Source: Olsenella uli DSM 7084
GTDB lineage: Bacteria; Actinomycetota; Coriobacteriia; Coriobacteriales; Atopobiaceae
NCBI RefSeq assembly: GCF_000143845.1
Contig: NC_014363.1
Location: 357,186-421,185 of the forward strand
Direction: 5' to 3'
DNA length: 64,000 nucleotides
Under the pieces are notes generated by a model. It was not told where the DNA came from, ran no database searches, and saw only the letters and a program-made list of their open reading frames with translations. This document shows positions 1 to 7,615 of this stretch, piece by piece. The position numbers were made by a program, and so were the translations under genes. Within the stretch, counting starts at the first letter, position 1, and every line of letters begins with the position of its first letter.

Positions 1-2
1 AC

Positions 3-599
3 GTCGAGGTCCTCCGCATGCTCGACGAGCTCTCGGCCGAAGGCGCCGAGGTGGCCCGTGCGCTTGTCAACCTTGGGGACGTCTACGTTGCGCAAGGGCG
101 CAACGTCGCTGCGATAGACGCGTTCGACCGCGCCGAGGCACTGCTGGGGGAGGGGCATCCCTACGAGGTGAGCGCGATCTGCAACAACCGGAGCAGCGCG
201 TACCGGGCCCGAGGGCGCTTCCGCGAGGCACGGGCCGACCTCAGGAGGGCGAGGCACCTTCTGGAGCGCGTGCCGAACTCCGAGGGGAGGCGGGCGACCA
301 ACGCCGTCAACCTCGCCCAGGTCCTGACGGACGAGGGCAGGCTCGAGGAGGCACAGGAGGTCATCGCGGGGGCGCTTGAGACGTACGAGACGCTGGGCGC
401 CGGCCGCGACGTCCACCGACCGCATGCGCTCTCCACCGCCGCGCGCATCGCCTACCTGAGGGGTGGCTACGCCGCTGCGGCCGCCCTCTACCGCAAGGCC
501 GCCGAGGTCCTGCGGGACAAGCTGGGGGATGCGCCGAACGTGAGGCTCCTCGAGCGGAGGGCGGGGCAAATGGACGCGCTGGACGCGTCCGCCAAGTAG
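3..599 (+). CDS. TPR-repeat protein, 5' end outside window
   Basis: The reading frame is open to the left edge (Val-Glu-Val-Leu-Arg precede the first Met at position 18), so the true start is upstream. The visible ~198 residues form tandem 34-residue TPR helix pairs, for example around the motifs LVNLGDVYVAQGR, ICNNRSSAYRARGR and AVNLAQVLTDEGR. TPR proteins are protein-interaction scaffolds and have no enzymatic motif here. It is followed after about 70 bases by DUF4037 and DUF4125 genes and then by microcompartment genes, all on the same strand, so it is probably the first visible member of that cluster. Its partner is unknown. Confidence 0.75.
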   Translation, partial: VEVLRMLDELSAEGAEVARALVNLGDVYVAQGRNVAAIDAFDRAEALLGEGHPYEVSAICNNRSSAYRARGRFREARADLRRARHLLERVPNSEGRRATNAVNLAQVLTDEGRLEEAQEVIAGALETYETLGAGRDVHRPHALSTAARIAYLRGGYAAAAALYRKAAEVLRDKLGDAPNVRLLERRAGQMDALDASAK

Positions 600-619
600 G
601 GGAGGCCCCTTGCGGGGGC
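600..619 (+). terminator. Short GC hairpin after TPR gene
   Basis: GAGGCCCC, loop TTGC, GGGGGCTC forms an imperfect GC hairpin directly after the TPR stop codon. No T-tract follows. It could be a weak terminator or processing site between the TPR gene and the DUF4037 gene. Confidence 0.3.
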
Positions 620-671
620 TCAAGACCGGTCGCCCCCCGAGGGCGGCACGGCATAGGGGAAAGCAAGACGT

Positions 672-1616
672 GTGATGAAGGGCATGGAGCTTGCGAGTCG
701 ATATTACGGGACGTTCGGTCCCGCGCTCGTGTCCGGGCTCCCGTACTCCGTCGAGTCCCAGCTTGCCTTCGGCCTCGTCGGTCCCGGATCGGAATGCCTG
801 GGCTTCGACGACGAGCTCTCCCGTGACCACGACTTTGGGCCGGGGTTCTGCGTCTGGGTTCCGCGTGACCTCTATGCGAGCCTGGGTGACGAACTCTCGC
901 GGCGCTACGCATCCCTTCCGAGGGAGTTCATGGGCGAGAGGCGCGTGGACACCGCCCTTGCGGGCCAGCGCGTGGGCGTGTTCGAGACGGAGTCCTTCTA
1001 TCGGACGTTCACAGGCCTGGAGCGGGAGCCGCAGGGGGTCGCGGAGTGGCTGAGGATCCCCGAGCAGCTCCTCGCCATCGTCACGGGCGGAGAGGTCTTC
1101 AGGGACCCGAGCGGTCGTTTCTCGCATATCCGTCATGTCTACCAGGGGTTCTATCCCGAGGAGGTCATCCGCAAGAAGCTGGCTGCAAACATGGCGGTCA
1201 TGGCGCAGTCCGGCCAGTACAACCTCGGACGTTGCCTGCGCCGCCAGGACCTCGTGGCCGCAGGCTGCGCCCGCACGGAGTTCCTGTGTGCGGCCATGGC
1301 CTCGCTGCACCTGCTCGCGCGCACCTACATGCCGTTCTACAAGTGGTCCTTCCGCTCGCTGTCCGAACGCGCGCACGTGGGCGGACCCATCTGTGCGCTG
1401 GTGCGCAGGATCGCCTCCGCTCCCGTGGCAGAGGTCTCGCAGGCCGACGTCGAGCTCCTCTCCGGCGTCATCCTACGCTGCGTCCTCGCGCTCGGCTGGG
1501 CGACGGGGGGCTCGGACTTCCTGCTCGATGCGGCCACGTCGGTGTGGCAGGGCATCCCCAACGACTACCTTCGCGACAGGCCACTGAACGAGGGGGCTTA
1601 TTCCAATGGCATGTGA
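672..1616 (+). CDS. DUF4037 family protein (nucleotidyltransferase-like motif)
   Basis: This 314-residue protein matches what I know of DUF4037. Near the N-terminus a Gly-Ser (residues 39-40) is followed by acidic residues and Asp52-His-Asp54, a pattern like the G-S...D-x-D core of nucleotidyltransferase-fold enzymes. That suggests, but does not prove, transfer of a nucleotide or a related fold. The GTG at 672 sits about 7 bases after GGGGAAAG; the ATG at 675 is an alternative start. The 3' end overlaps the DUF4125 gene by 11 bases, so the two are probably translationally coupled. No transmembrane segment is obvious. The pairing with DUF4125, TPR and BMC genes is the main clue to its role. 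Confidence 0.7.
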   Translation: MMKGMELASRYYGTFGPALVSGLPYSVESQLAFGLVGPGSECLGFDDELSRDHDFGPGFCVWVPRDLYASLGDELSRRYASLPREFMGERRVDTALAGQRVGVFETESFYRTFTGLEREPQGVAEWLRIPEQLLAIVTGGEVFRDPSGRFSHIRHVYQGFYPEEVIRKKLAANMAVMAQSGQYNLGRCLRRQDLVAAGCARTEFLCAAMASLHLLARTYMPFYKWSFRSLSERAHVGGPICALVRRIASAPVAEVSQADVELLSGVILRCVLALGWATGGSDFLLDAATSVWQGIPNDYLRDRPLNEGAYSNGM

Positions 1617-2319
1617 GAGATGCGACAACGCCGCCCGCAGCTCTTACGGGCGCCGGCTCGAGCGACGCGCGGATGCGGAGCGGCTCCTCTCCCGGCCCGC
1701 CGTCGTGCGGGTGATGGGGGACCGAGGGCTCGATGGCGCCCTGCAGAGGGACCTCTGCCGCGTCGTGTCGCTTGAGTGGGAGCAGTTCGGCATGGTGAGG
1801 GGCATGGACGGCCGCGCGGGATGCCAGGACGACCCCAGGCGTTTCCTCGCCTATCGCTGTGCGCAGTACCTGGCCTTCCCGCACCAGATGATCCCACGGG
1901 TCCTGGCGGAGCTGGAGCGGGCGGAGCTCGAGGGCAGGAACCTCGTGGAGGAGAAGTACGCGCGCATGATGGCCGTGACGGATCCGGACGCCTACAGGGA
2001 GAGCTGCGCCCAAAGGATCCCGGAGGCATCGCCCGTGAAGCGGGCTGCCCTTGCCCAGCTGCGCGACCTCCTCCTGCCTGCGCTTGCGGATGCGGCGAGG
2101 GACCTTCCGGAATCGCATCTGCATGCCAGGCCCGACGTCTCCTCTGCCGGTCGGGTGTCCTCCATGGACTATTTTCTTGCGGAGGTCGAGGGCTATTCGT
2201 TGGGTTCGATATTCGCCCTGCGTGACGCACTGGCTCACCAGCTAGGGCACGAGAACCCGATCGAGTCGAGCTGGGAGCTTGCGGTTGGGCTTCTGGGGGC
2301 AATGGGGAAAGGGGCGTGA
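1606..2319 (+). CDS. DUF4125 family protein
   Basis: The 237-residue protein has the hallmark DUF4125 segments: EWEQF at residues 57-61 and a Cys-Gln-Asp-Asp at 73-76, followed by a region rich in Arg, Tyr and Gln. The function of the family is not established; the conserved Glu/Asp/Cys positions could form a catalytic or metal site. It begins inside the end of the DUF4037 gene behind AGGGGG and ends in a GTGA overlap with the MerR gene (start 2316). This tight packing supports one operon with the alcohol dehydrogenase and shell genes downstream. Confidence 0.65.
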   Translation: MACERCDNAARSSYGRRLERRADAERLLSRPAVVRVMGDRGLDGALQRDLCRVVSLEWEQFGMVRGMDGRAGCQDDPRRFLAYRCAQYLAFPHQMIPRVLAELERAELEGRNLVEEKYARMMAVTDPDAYRESCAQRIPEASPVKRAALAQLRDLLLPALADAARDLPESHLHARPDVSSAGRVSSMDYFLAEVEGYSLGSIFALRDALAHQLGHENPIESSWELAVGLLGAMGKGA

Positions 2320-3173
2320 GCGGGATGGAGCGAGACGATCGCTGTGACCTCTACCAGATTGGCGAGGTCAGCAAGATGGGTGGCCTCTCACAGCGCACGC
2401 TGAGGCATTATGACGAGCTTGGTCTCATGGAGCCGGACGTGGTGGGCGACAACGGCTACCGCTACTACAGCCTGCAGACCATGCTCAAGATGCCCGTCAT
2501 AAACTACCTGAAGATGATGGGCTTCTCGCTCGAGGAGATAGCGTCGATGCTGCAGCACTCAAGCCTCACGGAGGCGAAGAGGCTGCTCTCGAAGCACCTG
2601 GCCTCATGCGACAAGGAGGCCCGCCTGCTTGCGGAGAGGCGCGAGTCGATCGTGGAATGGGTCGAGCTGGTGGACGAGGCGAACATGGTCCTGAGGCTGC
2701 GGCCCACCACCGTGAGTATCAGGTACCTGCCGAGTCGCGAGCTGCTGTGCCTCAGGGGGCGGTTCTCGGGCAACTTTGCCGAGTCCATCGTGAGCCTGGA
2801 CTTCGCCTCGTACGTCCAGGGGCTCGACAACGCGATCTGTGGACCGGTCATCCTGGGCTTCGACACGGTCGAGGATGCCATGCTCTCTGCCTCGGGGGGC
2901 AGGGAGTGCGACATGAGGATGCTCCAGAAGCCCATCCGCCCCATAGAGCCCCAGAACAACTGGGTCCAGCCCGAGGGCATGTACCTCTCCACCTACCACG
3001 TGGGAGCCTTCGAGAACATGGGTGATGCCTACCAGCGCCTGCTCGGCTTTGCCCGCGAAAACGGCTACAAGGTCGTGGGGCCGGCCATAGAGCGCTTTGT
3101 CTCGGACTTCTGGACGACGTATAACCCCGATCTCTTCGTGGTCGAGATCCTGCTGCTAACAGAAACGGAGTAA
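2316..3173 (+). CDS. MerR-family regulator with GyrI-like effector domain
   Basis: Residues about 13-80 carry the MerR winged helix (YQIGEVSK, TLRHYDELGL, YRYYS). A linker helix follows, then a C-terminal GyrI/BltR-like effector-binding domain from about residue 130 (LPSRELLCLRG; YLSTYHVG). Proteins of this build bind small hydrophobic or cationic ligands and switch on genes by remodelling long-spacer promoters. The GTG start overlaps the DUF4125 stop (GTGA); an ATG lies three codons later. It ends two bases before the alcohol dehydrogenase start, so it may be the local regulator of the microcompartment genes. The ligand is unknown. Confidence 0.85.
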   Translation: MSGMERDDRCDLYQIGEVSKMGGLSQRTLRHYDELGLMEPDVVGDNGYRYYSLQTMLKMPVINYLKMMGFSLEEIASMLQHSSLTEAKRLLSKHLASCDKEARLLAERRESIVEWVELVDEANMVLRLRPTTVSIRYLPSRELLCLRGRFSGNFAESIVSLDFASYVQGLDNAICGPVILGFDTVEDAMLSASGGRECDMRMLQKPIRPIEPQNNWVQPEGMYLSTYHVGAFENMGDAYQRLLGFARENGYKVVGPAIERFVSDFWTTYNPDLFVVEILLLTETE

Positions 3174-3175
3174 CG

Positions 3176-4267
3176 ATGAGCGAGTTCTGTCTCAAGGCGA
3201 GGCTCTTCTTCGGAGCCCAGGCCGTGGAGCACCTGCAGTCCCTTTCCTGCTCGAACGTCCTCGTGATCACTGACGGCTTCCTTCAGGAGTCCGGAATGGT
3301 GAGCAAGATGACGCAGCACCTGCCCGCCCGGGCACATGTGAGCGTGTATTCCAACATCAAGCCCGACCCCAGCCAGGAGCTGGTCGACGCGGGCGTCGAG
3401 ATGATATGCGACGCCAGGCCGGACCTCGTGATCGCGTTCGGAGGGGGGTCGTGCATCGATGCCACCAAGGCGATCCTGTACTTCGCGGGCGAGAGGGGCA
3501 TGGAGCGTCCCTACTTCCTGGCCATCCCCACCACGGCAGGGACGGGGTCCGAGGTCACCAACTTCGCGGTCATCACCCGCGGGAACACCAAGGTCGCCCT
3601 GATCGACGACGTCCTCGTCCCCGACGGCGCCCTGCTCGACGCGAGCTTCACGCGTTCCGTCCCACCCAAGATCACCGCCGATACCGGTCTGGACGTCCTC
3701 ACCCATGCGCTCGAGGCGTACGTGAGCAACAATGCCTCGACCTTCACCGATGCCCTCGCCGTCAAGGCCCTGCGCATCGTGTTCGAGGACCTGCCGGTTG
3801 TCTTCAGGGACGGCGACGCCATGAGGGCGCGCGGACGCATGGCAGAGGCGTCCTGCGTTGCCGGCATTGCCTTCACCAATGCCGGCCTGGGTATAAACCA
3901 TAGCCTCGCCCATGCCCTGGGTGGGCGCTTCCACGTTGCCCACGGACGCCTGAACGCCGTCCTCCTGCCCTATGTCATGCGCTTCCACATGGCCGAAGCA
4001 AAGTATCGCGGCCCCTACGAGAGGCTGGCGCACGAGCTTGGCATGGACGGTGCCGATGAGCTCCTCCGGCGAGTGATCGACCTGCGCCACGAGCTGGACA
4101 TCGAGGAGCGGCTTGCGGATCTCGGGAGCATCGAGGCAGGGAGCTTCGAGGAGCACGTGGGGGAGATGGCCGAGGCCGCGATCCATGACCGCTGCACCCC
4201 CACCAACCCGCGTCCAGTGTCGAAGCAGGACCTCGTCAACCTCTATCGCGACGCCTACAGCGGCTAG
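3176..4267 (+). CDS. pduQ: Iron-containing alcohol dehydrogenase, PduQ/EutG-like
   Basis: The 363-residue protein is a group III (Fe) alcohol dehydrogenase. Visible features are the NAD-binding GGGS near residue 89, PTTAGTGSEVTNFAV near 120, and metal-ligand regions GLDVLTHALEAY and HSLAHALGGRFHVAHG. Its N-terminus (FCLKARLFFGAQAV) resembles PduQ, which reduces aldehydes to alcohols inside metabolosomes and recycles NADH. Position between a MerR regulator and EutS-type shell genes supports such a role. No aldehyde dehydrogenase is present in the window, so the aldehyde source is unknown. The symbol is by resemblance only. Confidence 0.8.
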   Translation: MSEFCLKARLFFGAQAVEHLQSLSCSNVLVITDGFLQESGMVSKMTQHLPARAHVSVYSNIKPDPSQELVDAGVEMICDARPDLVIAFGGGSCIDATKAILYFAGERGMERPYFLAIPTTAGTGSEVTNFAVITRGNTKVALIDDVLVPDGALLDASFTRSVPPKITADTGLDVLTHALEAYVSNNASTFTDALAVKALRIVFEDLPVVFRDGDAMRARGRMAEASCVAGIAFTNAGLGINHSLAHALGGRFHVAHGRLNAVLLPYVMRFHMAEAKYRGPYERLAHELGMDGADELLRRVIDLRHELDIEERLADLGSIEAGSFEEHVGEMAEAAIHDRCTPTNPRPVSKQDLVNLYRDAYSG

Positions 4268-4434
4268 TCGGCGCGCCGTCCCCGCAGGCGTGCCTCGGGG
4301 TTACGCAAGCGCACGGCCAAGGTGGCCGCCCCTCTCGTCGCATGAGCGCCCATGGCGCCCCTGGCGATGAAGGATGGCCGTCCGTCGGGCGAGGTCTTGA
4401 CACTGACAGGACGTAATCATCTAGAAAGGGCAGT

Positions 4435-4833
4435 GTGGGTGAGGCCGCCGGCCGTTCGGAGGTTGTGAGAGTGGATAGCGGACAAGAGCAGATACGCGTC
4501 GTCCAAGAGACCGTCTCGGGCAAGGAGATCACCCTTGCCCACGTGATCGGTGGCCCCGAGCCGGTCATCTACACCAAGCTCGGCCTCGATCCCTCGGTGG
4601 ACTACGGATCGAGCGCGCTTGGGATCATGAACATCACGCCTCCCGAGTCCGCCGTGATCGCGTCGGACATCGCCATCAAGAGCGCTGACGTGTACCTCGG
4701 CTTTGCAGACCGCTTCACCGGGACCATGATCATCAGCGGGGAGATCGCGGACGTCACGACAGCCATCACTCAGGTGGTGGAGTTCTTCCGTGACACGCTG
4801 GGATACGTCAGCTGCAAGGTCACGAAGCGCTAG
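4435..4833 (+). CDS. eutS: BMC shell protein, EutS/PduU type (copy 1)
   Basis: This 132-residue protein is a circularly permuted BMC-domain protein. Key segments are VVQETVSGKEITLAHVIGGP, GIMNITPPESAVIASDIAIK and GFADRFTGTMIISGEI. EutS/PduU proteins form hexagonal shell tiles with a small beta-barrel plug. The GTG at 4435 follows AAAGGG; this gives about 15 residues more than typical EutS, and the GTG at 4471 would give the usual length. It is separated from the alcohol dehydrogenase by 167 bases with no recognised element, and from the second EutS-like gene by 6 bases. Confidence 0.9.
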   Translation: MGEAAGRSEVVRVDSGQEQIRVVQETVSGKEITLAHVIGGPEPVIYTKLGLDPSVDYGSSALGIMNITPPESAVIASDIAIKSADVYLGFADRFTGTMIISGEIADVTTAITQVVEFFRDTLGYVSCKVTKR

Positions 4834-4839
4834 GGGCGC

Positions 4840-5274
4840 ATGGTGGTGGAGAGGGTCACGAGGGAGCAGCTCTTCGAACAGGTCTTTCGCGGGGATTTGC
4901 CCTGCGGTGCGAATGGCGAGATGCGCATCACGAGGGTGCGCGTCCCGGGTCGCGAAGTGGATCTCGCGCACGTGATGGGCGTCTCGAGACGCCGGGTGTG
5001 CGAGATGCTGGGACTCGACATCGGCGTGCACGAGGGCGAGGATCACACGGGCGAGGCCCTGGGCCTCATGCGGTTCACGCCGTGGGAGGCCGTGGTCGTG
5101 GCTGCCGACATGGCGGTCAAGTGCGGTTCCATCGAGATCGGCTTCATGGACCGGTTCAATGGGTCCCTCATCCTGACCGGCGGCATCGCGGAGGTAGAGA
5201 GTGCGGAGCAGGAGGTTCTCGACTACTTCGGCAACGTGCTCGGATTCCACGTGTGCCAGATGACGCGCAGGTAG
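4840..5274 (+). CDS. BMC shell protein, EutS/PduU type (copy 2, divergent)
   Basis: This 144-residue paralogue of the preceding shell protein shares VPGREVDLAHVMG, FTPWEAVVVAADMAVK and GFMDRFNGSLILTGGI, but has a longer, different N-terminus (TREQLFEQVFRGDLPCGANG) and an extra charged segment around residue 65. A paired second hexamer could tune pore or curvature properties; that is inference. It ends eight bases before the EutP gene. No BMC-P vertex protein or BMC-T trimer is visible, so these tiles cannot make a closed shell from this locus alone. Confidence 0.88.
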   Translation: MVVERVTREQLFEQVFRGDLPCGANGEMRITRVRVPGREVDLAHVMGVSRRRVCEMLGLDIGVHEGEDHTGEALGLMRFTPWEAVVVAADMAVKCGSIEIGFMDRFNGSLILTGGIAEVESAEQEVLDYFGNVLGFHVCQMTRR

Positions 5275-5282
5275 GAGGGGAG

Positions 5283-5774
5283 ATGAAGCGACTTTTCCTG
5301 ATGGGTCGCAGCGAGGCTGGCAAGACCTCCCTGACCCAGGCCCTGCGCGGCGAGAAGCTGCACTACCACAAGACGCAGTACACCTACGCTGACGGAGACG
5401 CCATCGACACGCCGGGCGAGTACTCGGAGTCCAAGCAGGTGGGCGTGGGGCTGGTGTGCTTCTCGTTTGAGTCGGACGTCGTTGCGATCCTCGTCGCCGC
5501 CAACGAGCCGTTCTGCGTCTTCGCACCAAACTGCAACGCGTTTCTCAACCGTCCGCTGATCGGGATCATTACTAAGATAAACGCGCCCAATGCGAACGTG
5601 CCCATGGCGCGCCAATGGCTGCAGAACTGCTGCTGCGAGCGTATCTTCCTGGTAGACAACAGTACGGGCGAGGGAATCTCCGAGCTTCGGGACTACCTTG
5701 CGGAGGACGTGCCCACGATATCGCTAGAAGAGGCCAAGGCGCGCCAACGCGTGGGACGTCGTGACTGGGCGTGA
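5283..5774 (+). CDS. eutP: EutP/PduV-family microcompartment GTPase
   Basis: The 163-residue protein has a Ras-like P-loop (GRSEAGKTSL, residues 8-17), a DTPGEY G3 segment near residue 42 and a TKIN element in place of NKxD. EutP/PduV proteins are small P-loop proteins coded in ethanolamine and propanediol microcompartment operons; roles in shell positioning or acetate-kinase-like activity have been proposed. The ATG at 5283 is preceded by AGGAGGGG. It is the last gene of the BMC cluster; the next gene is on the other strand. Confidence 0.9.
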   Translation: MKRLFLMGRSEAGKTSLTQALRGEKLHYHKTQYTYADGDAIDTPGEYSESKQVGVGLVCFSFESDVVAILVAANEPFCVFAPNCNAFLNRPLIGIITKINAPNANVPMARQWLQNCCCERIFLVDNSTGEGISELRDYLAEDVPTISLEEAKARQRVGRRDWA

Positions 5775-6202
5775 CAGAATCCTGGATGTAACAAAATCGA
5801 CAGGTATGTGTGCTTTGGAGACGTGGCACGGGAAGGCATCCGCATGCGTCGTGCACTTAAAAGAAATTGATGTGGTCCCCGACCAGCACATATACGTTTC
5901 TTTTCTATTTGGTGGAAGACCTGCGACCATCGGACTGCCACGAAGTGCCCAAAAAGCTCCCCGTAGGGGGGGGTTCGGTGCAGTCCGAACCACACATAAC
6001 CCCCAAAAATGTTGCATCGGGCTCCCAGGTGCGGGACCACGAGCGAAATCGAACCCCCTGACAGGTGGGAAACCCTCCGCTCGACAGGCGAGGGCGCCCA
6101 TCGGGAGAGGTCCCGATGGGCGCCCAGGGTCTTGGCGCCATTTGCTTGCGTGCCGATCCGACGTGCCGCTGGTGCTAACTGGTGCCGACTTCTGCCCCTA
6201 GA
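5775..6202. other. 428-bp gene-free spacer with structured elements
   Basis: No convincing reading frame lies here: both strands give only low-complexity, Arg/Pro-rich translations. It holds a small hairpin at 5972-5991 (GGTTCGG, loop TGCAGT, CCGAACC) enclosed by a G-run (5966-5974) and a C-run (6000-6004), and a long perfect hairpin at 6092-6125. An AT-rich patch at 5880-5920 could be a promoter. A short TTCGA motif on the minus strand looks like part of a tRNA T-arm but no cloverleaf can be built. Confidence 0.5.
6092..6125. terminator. Perfect 15-bp hairpin, probable bidirectional terminator
   Basis: GGGCGCCCATCGGGA (6092-6106), loop GAGG, TCCCGATGGGCGCCC (6111-6125) is a perfect inverted repeat. 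It lies between the converging eutP and rubrerythrin genes. No T-tract flanks it on either strand, so termination would rely on stem strength. Confidence 0.6.
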
Positions 6203-6760
6203 CTAGCCAAAGTAGCGCTTGAGCAGGCCAGCGAAGGCCTTGCCGTGACGGGCCTCGTCGCGGGCCATCTCGTGGACGGTGTCGTGGATGGCATCGAGGT
6301 TTGCGGCCTTGGCGCGCTTGGCCAGGTCGAACTTGCCAGCGGTGGCACCGTTTTCGGCCTCGACGCGCAGCTCGAGGTTCTTCTTGGTGGAGTCGGTCAC
6401 GACCTCGCCGAGAAGTTCGGCAAAGCGGGATGCGTGATCGGCCTCCTCGAAGGCGGCCTGACGATAGTACATGCCTACCTCGGGGTAGCCCTCGCGCATG
6501 GCGACACGAGACATGGCCAGGTACATGCCCACCTCAGAGCACTCGCCGTTGAAGTTGGCGCGCAGGTCCTCGATGATGTCCTCGGAGACGCCCTCGGCCT
6601 TGCCCACGCCCACGACGTGCTCGGCGGCCCAGCTCAGCTCACCCTCCTGCTTGGTGAAGCGCTCGCCTGCGCATCCGCAGGTGGGACATTTGTAGTCGGC
6701 GGGCAGCTCGTCGCCGTCGAACTCCTCGACGTAGCCACAAACGGGACAGACAAACTTCAT
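6203..6760 (-). CDS. Reverse rubrerythrin (rubredoxin domain first)
   Basis: The 185-residue protein starts with a rubredoxin-type Fe(Cys)4 site (Cys5, Cys8, Cys25, Cys28) followed by a four-helix ferritin-like di-iron domain ([46 protein letters not shown]). This order is that of reverse rubrerythrins, which reduce hydrogen peroxide in anaerobes using NAD(P)H-linked donors. The ATG at 6760 is chosen over an upstream in-frame Met because the rubredoxin begins there and GGGAGGAAG precedes it. It is divergent from a PerR-like gene, with a palindromic operator between. Confidence 0.92.
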   Translation of the reverse strand: MKFVCPVCGYVEEFDGDELPADYKCPTCGCAGERFTKQEGELSWAAEHVVGVGKAEGVSEDIIEDLRANFNGECSEVGMYLAMSRVAMREGYPEVGMYYRQAAFEEADHASRFAELLGEVVTDSTKKNLELRVEAENGATAGKFDLAKRAKAANLDAIHDTVHEMARDEARHGKAFAGLLKRYFG

Positions 6761-6886
6761 GGCACTTCCTCCCTCTTGTCCGGGTGGGGATGCCACCCGG
6801 ACCCCTCTCCATTCCCTTTCCTGATGTCACTGGTTAGCTTCCCTGGCATCTGCTTCCCCTCCGGAGAGATCCCTTGGAGAGCTAAT

Positions 6887-6901
6887 TAGTAACGATTACT
6901 A
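6887..6901. promoter_or_regulatory. PerR/Fur-type operator candidate
   Basis: TAGTAA-CGA-TTACTA is a perfect 6-3-6 inverted repeat in an AT-rich island between the divergent rubrerythrin and PerR-like genes. A second half site (TTAGTAAC) occurs at about 6947-6954. Position and symmetry fit a Fur-family operator regulating both genes. Confidence 0.6.
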
Positions 6902-6979
6902 TTATGTAGACGATGCTAGTGCTGTCAAGCAATAATTGCGATAATCTTAGTAACAGAGTGTAAGCACAGGGGAACTTGG

Positions 6980-7012
6980 CTTGCGACAGGCTTGCGACAG
7001 GCAAGCGACAGG
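6980..7012 (+). repeat. Three tandem 11-bp repeats
   Basis: CTTGCGACAGG, CTTGCGACAGG and CAAGCGACAGG follow each other directly, just before the start of the PerR-like gene. They could form slippage-prone leader structure; no function is evident. Confidence 0.6.
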
Positions 7013-7036
7013 CAACGATGCAAGGGATGGCGACGA

Positions 7037-7489
7037 ATGGCAGACAGGAGAAACACGCGACAGCGTCAGCTGGTGCTGGACGCCGTGCGGTCCCGGTGCG
7101 ACCATCCTACGGCTGATCAGGTCTACCAGGTGGTACGTGCGCAGGACTGTCATGTGAGCCGCGCGACCGTCTATCGCAACCTGCATCTCCTCGCAGACGC
7201 CGGTGACATCCTCTCGATCAAGGTCCCCGGAGGCGAGCGCTTCGACCTTCGGGCTGACGCTCACCCCCATATCATCTGCTCCAGCTGTGGCAGGGTGGCA
7301 GACGTCCCCTTCGAGAGGGGCGGCGCATACGAAGACACTTTGGACGAGCGTGCCTCGTTGGTCACATCGTGGCAGGTCAGCACTCACTCGCTCGTCTTCA
7401 CGGGGCTCTGCCCCCACTGCGTCGCCGAGATGCGGCGTCAGCAGCTGTCCCAGCCACAGGCACGCCAGCCACAGCTGTCCCGGCGATAG
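7037..7489 (+). CDS. perR: Fur-family regulator, PerR-like
   Basis: The ~150-residue protein has the Fur winged helix (RQRQLVLDAV, SRATVYRNLHLLADAG), a metal-sensing HPH segment (ADAHPHIICSSCG) and two CxxC pairs (CSSC, CPHC) for structural zinc. The combination with a divergent rubrerythrin points to a peroxide sensor (PerR) rather than an iron-uptake Fur. The ATG at 7037 is preceded by AAGGGATGG; an upstream in-frame Met at 6992 lies within the tandem repeats. The C-terminus ends in a repetitive Gln/Pro/Ser-rich tail that is unusual for the family. Confidence 0.85.
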   Translation: MADRRNTRQRQLVLDAVRSRCDHPTADQVYQVVRAQDCHVSRATVYRNLHLLADAGDILSIKVPGGERFDLRADAHPHIICSSCGRVADVPFERGGAYEDTLDERASLVTSWQVSTHSLVFTGLCPHCVAEMRRQQLSQPQARQPQLSRR

Positions 7490-7615
7490 GCATGCCAGCT
7501 GCAGGGATACGGCCGCAGGCATGGTGACTGCCGGCACTCTCGGCCATGGGCGTGGTTCAGTGACCGGGCGTCCAGAGCCAGGCGTGCAGCGCCGGGCGTG
7601 CAGGCGTCACGGGCG

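Noticed and set aside
4397-4426. Promoter for the shell genes (TTGACA at 4397)
   Set aside because: A 17-bp spacing gives a poor TCTAGA -10 and a transcript start too close to the GTG to include the ribosome-binding site.
6030-6070. tRNA-like TTCGA motif on the minus strand
   Set aside because: The flanking bases do not pair into a T-stem and no acceptor, D or anticodon arm can be drawn.
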